A stretch of 64,000 nucleotides of DNA, from assembly GCA_963848085.1 (NCBI GenBank), contig CAWKCE010000003.1, positions 558,001 through 622,000 of the forward strand, read 5' to 3'. Positions 61,498 through 64,000 of the stretch are shown here, piece after piece. Position 1 is the stretch's first letter; every line of letters starts with the position of its first letter. The notes under the pieces are model-generated. The model was not told where the DNA came from. It did no database searches and saw only the letters and a program-made list of their open reading frames with translations. A program made the translations under genes and the position numbers. The DNA comes from CAWKCE01 sp032127035. Its GTDB lineage: Bacteria > Actinomycetota > Actinomycetes > JAHEKZ01.

Positions 61498-62408
61498 TGC
61501 CCGCGCCGATGTTCCGGGCCGCGGCACTGCGCATCAAGGTTCCGGCAACCAGCGCCAACCTGGGCCCGGGGTACGACTCGTTCGGACTCGCGCTCGCGAT
61601 CTACGACGAGGTGGTCGTGCGCGTGGCGGAGTCGGGCCTCGACCTGGACGTGGCAGGCGAGGGAGCCGACAAGGTCCGGCGCGACCACCGAAACCTGGTG
61701 GCGTCGTCGATGTTCACTGCCTTCGACCACCTCGGCGGGCGGCCGCGTGGTGTCGAGGTGCGTTGTCTCAACCGCATCCCGCACGGACGCGGTCTGGGGT
61801 CGTCGGCGGCCGCGATCGTCGCCGGCATCACTGCGGCCAGGTCCCTGACGGTGGGCGGTGAGGACCGTCTGGACGACGAGCGGGTGCTCGCGCTGGCGAC
61901 CGAGATGGAAGGCCACCCGGACAACGTCGCGGCAGCCTTGTCGGGAGGATTCACAGTGGCCTGGACCGACGGTGGCGTCGCCGGCTCGGTCTCGATGCGC
62001 CCAGCCGACGGCATCGTCCCGGTCGTCTTCGTGCCCGGGACCGAGTTGCGTACCGCCAAGGCGCGCAAGGCGCTGCCGGCATCGGTGCCGCACGCCGACG
62101 CGGCGGTCAACAGCGGCCGAGCCGCACTGCTCGTCGAAGCCATCACCCGTCGGCCCGACCTGCTTCTCACTGCCACGGAAGACCTGATCCACCAGGAGTA
62201 CCGCCGCGCAGTCATGCCGCGGACGCTGACATTGGTGGACAAGCTGCGCGCCGACGGGGTGCCGGCAGTGGTGTCCGGCGCCGGACCCTCGGTGCTGGCG
62301 CTGGTCACCCGCGAGGCTGCGCCGGGGCTGCTCGAGCGGACTCCGCGGGGCTGGTCGTCCTGGGCCACGGAGACCGACACTGGCGGGGTTCAGATCCGCA
62401 CGCTGTAA
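61497..62408 (+). CDS. thrB: homoserine kinase
   Basis: This GHMP kinase phosphorylates homoserine for ThrC. The 303-residue product has VPATSANLGPGYDSFGLAL (about 15-33), the ATP loop IPHGRGLGSSAAAIVAG (about 93-109), EGHPDNVAAALSGGF and the C-terminal VVSGAGPSVLAL. The gene order hom-thrC-thrB is the standard actinobacterial threonine operon. Confidence 0.95.
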   Translation: MPAPMFRAAALRIKVPATSANLGPGYDSFGLALAIYDEVVVRVAESGLDLDVAGEGADKVRRDHRNLVASSMFTAFDHLGGRPRGVEVRCLNRIPHGRGLGSSAAAIVAGITAARSLTVGGEDRLDDERVLALATEMEGHPDNVAAALSGGFTVAWTDGGVAGSVSMRPADGIVPVVFVPGTELRTAKARKALPASVPHADAAVNSGRAALLVEAITRRPDLLLTATEDLIHQEYRRAVMPRTLTLVDKLRADGVPAVVSGAGPSVLALVTREAAPGLLERTPRGWSSWATETDTGGVQIRTL

Positions 62409-62716
62409 GACGTTCGCTCGGTGCGAACTATGGTCCGACTTCAGTCGGCCGATGGACACGCCGATCACGATCGTGTCACCCGGGAACAGAAACTCCGGGC
62501 GTTGGTGTTACGGTGGTGCTTGCACCGGGCAGGTTGGGGAAGTCCATCACGGACGATTTCCGCTCGGAGCTCAGCTTCTTCGCCACTCCAGTCCCGGAGT
62601 TCCCCCTTCGCGACGTGGCGCCACACCCCCCGGTCTTGGCCTTCTTGGCAGACACGGGGATCTCTCCCGGGCGCCGGCTTCTCTAGCCGCGCGTCCGACA
62701 TCCGGAAGGACATCGC
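62409..62716 (+). promoter_or_regulatory. rho promoter and C-rich leader
   Basis: This 308-bp gap has no supported gene. An extended -10 TGTTACGGT (62506-62514) predicts transcription from about 62521, giving a leader of about 196 nt. The leader has unstructured C-rich patches (for example CACACCCCCCGGTCTTGGCC near 62622-62641) of the kind Rho binds, so Rho could terminate its own mRNA early, as known for rho leaders elsewhere. A hairpin-prone CCCGGGCGCCGG lies near 62667-62678. Confidence 0.5.

Positions 62717-64000
<1,284 letters not shown>

Overview
The window is high-GC, gene-dense chromosomal DNA from an actinobacterium. The evidence is many GTG starts and ATGA/GTGA gene overlaps, an argS-hom-thrC-thrB-rho run, a Rho with a long Q/N/R-rich insertion, and actinobacterial small families (DUF6325, SHOCT, DUF5302, DUF3105, GerMN lipoprotein behind a two-component system). 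An Intrasporangiaceae- or Nocardioidaceae-like organism is plausible, but I cannot fix the genus. No phage, IS element, plasmid gene or CRISPR array was seen.

Layout. 1-9.9 kb: the 3' part of a dimethylglycine/sarcosine-dehydrogenase-like flavoprotein, a DUF6325-SHOCT pair, three secreted beta-propeller proteins, a P1-family self-processing peptidase, galactokinase and small proteins. 9.9-21.8 kb: a carbohydrate locus with an ABC ATPase gene divergent from a tightly packed operon. The operon runs DeoR regulator, AgaS-type SIS isomerase, binding lipoprotein, two permeases, GH4 alpha-galactosidase-like enzyme, PfkB kinase, stand-alone GatZ/KbaZ protein, and a secreted beta-helix protein with an NPCBM domain. 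Together they suggest extracellular cleavage of a galacto- or galactosamino-polymer, ABC import, hydrolysis and conversion through tagatose-6-phosphate to fructose-6-phosphate.

21.8-36 kb: a frameshifted GNAT gene, small membrane proteins, a DUF429 protein, an S33 hydrolase, agmatine deiminase, tRNA-Arg(CCG), a TetR/MFS efflux pair with a clear palindromic operator, a cold-shock gene with long leader and strong terminator, an Orn/Lys/Arg decarboxylase with divergent LysR, an amidase with a DUF1622 protein, and a LiaF-like protein. 36-46 kb: a STAS protein with a degenerate SpoIIE-type phosphatase, a response regulator/histidine kinase/GerMN lipoprotein operon, and an ABC-2 exporter whose ATPase and permease genes are separated by two oxidoreductase-type genes. 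46-56.9 kb: aldo/keto reductase, a second full-length dimethylglycine-dehydrogenase-like protein, a PLP trans-sulfuration-family enzyme, a DUF3105 lipoprotein, a PuuB-like flavoprotein with divergent TetR and DMT transporter, a pentapeptide-repeat protein, a second frameshifted GNAT gene, and a stand-alone receiver. 57-64 kb: argS, a LapA-like gene where lysA is usually found, hom, thrC, thrB, and rho (3' end beyond the window).

The most unusual non-coding signal is a family of intergenic repeats. Thirteen GTGCAC palindromes lie in five clusters between 33.5 and 51.5 kb, always exactly 32 bp apart within a cluster, and two inverted clusters flank one luciferase-like gene. A second repeat type with a 52-bp period lies at 30.9 kb.
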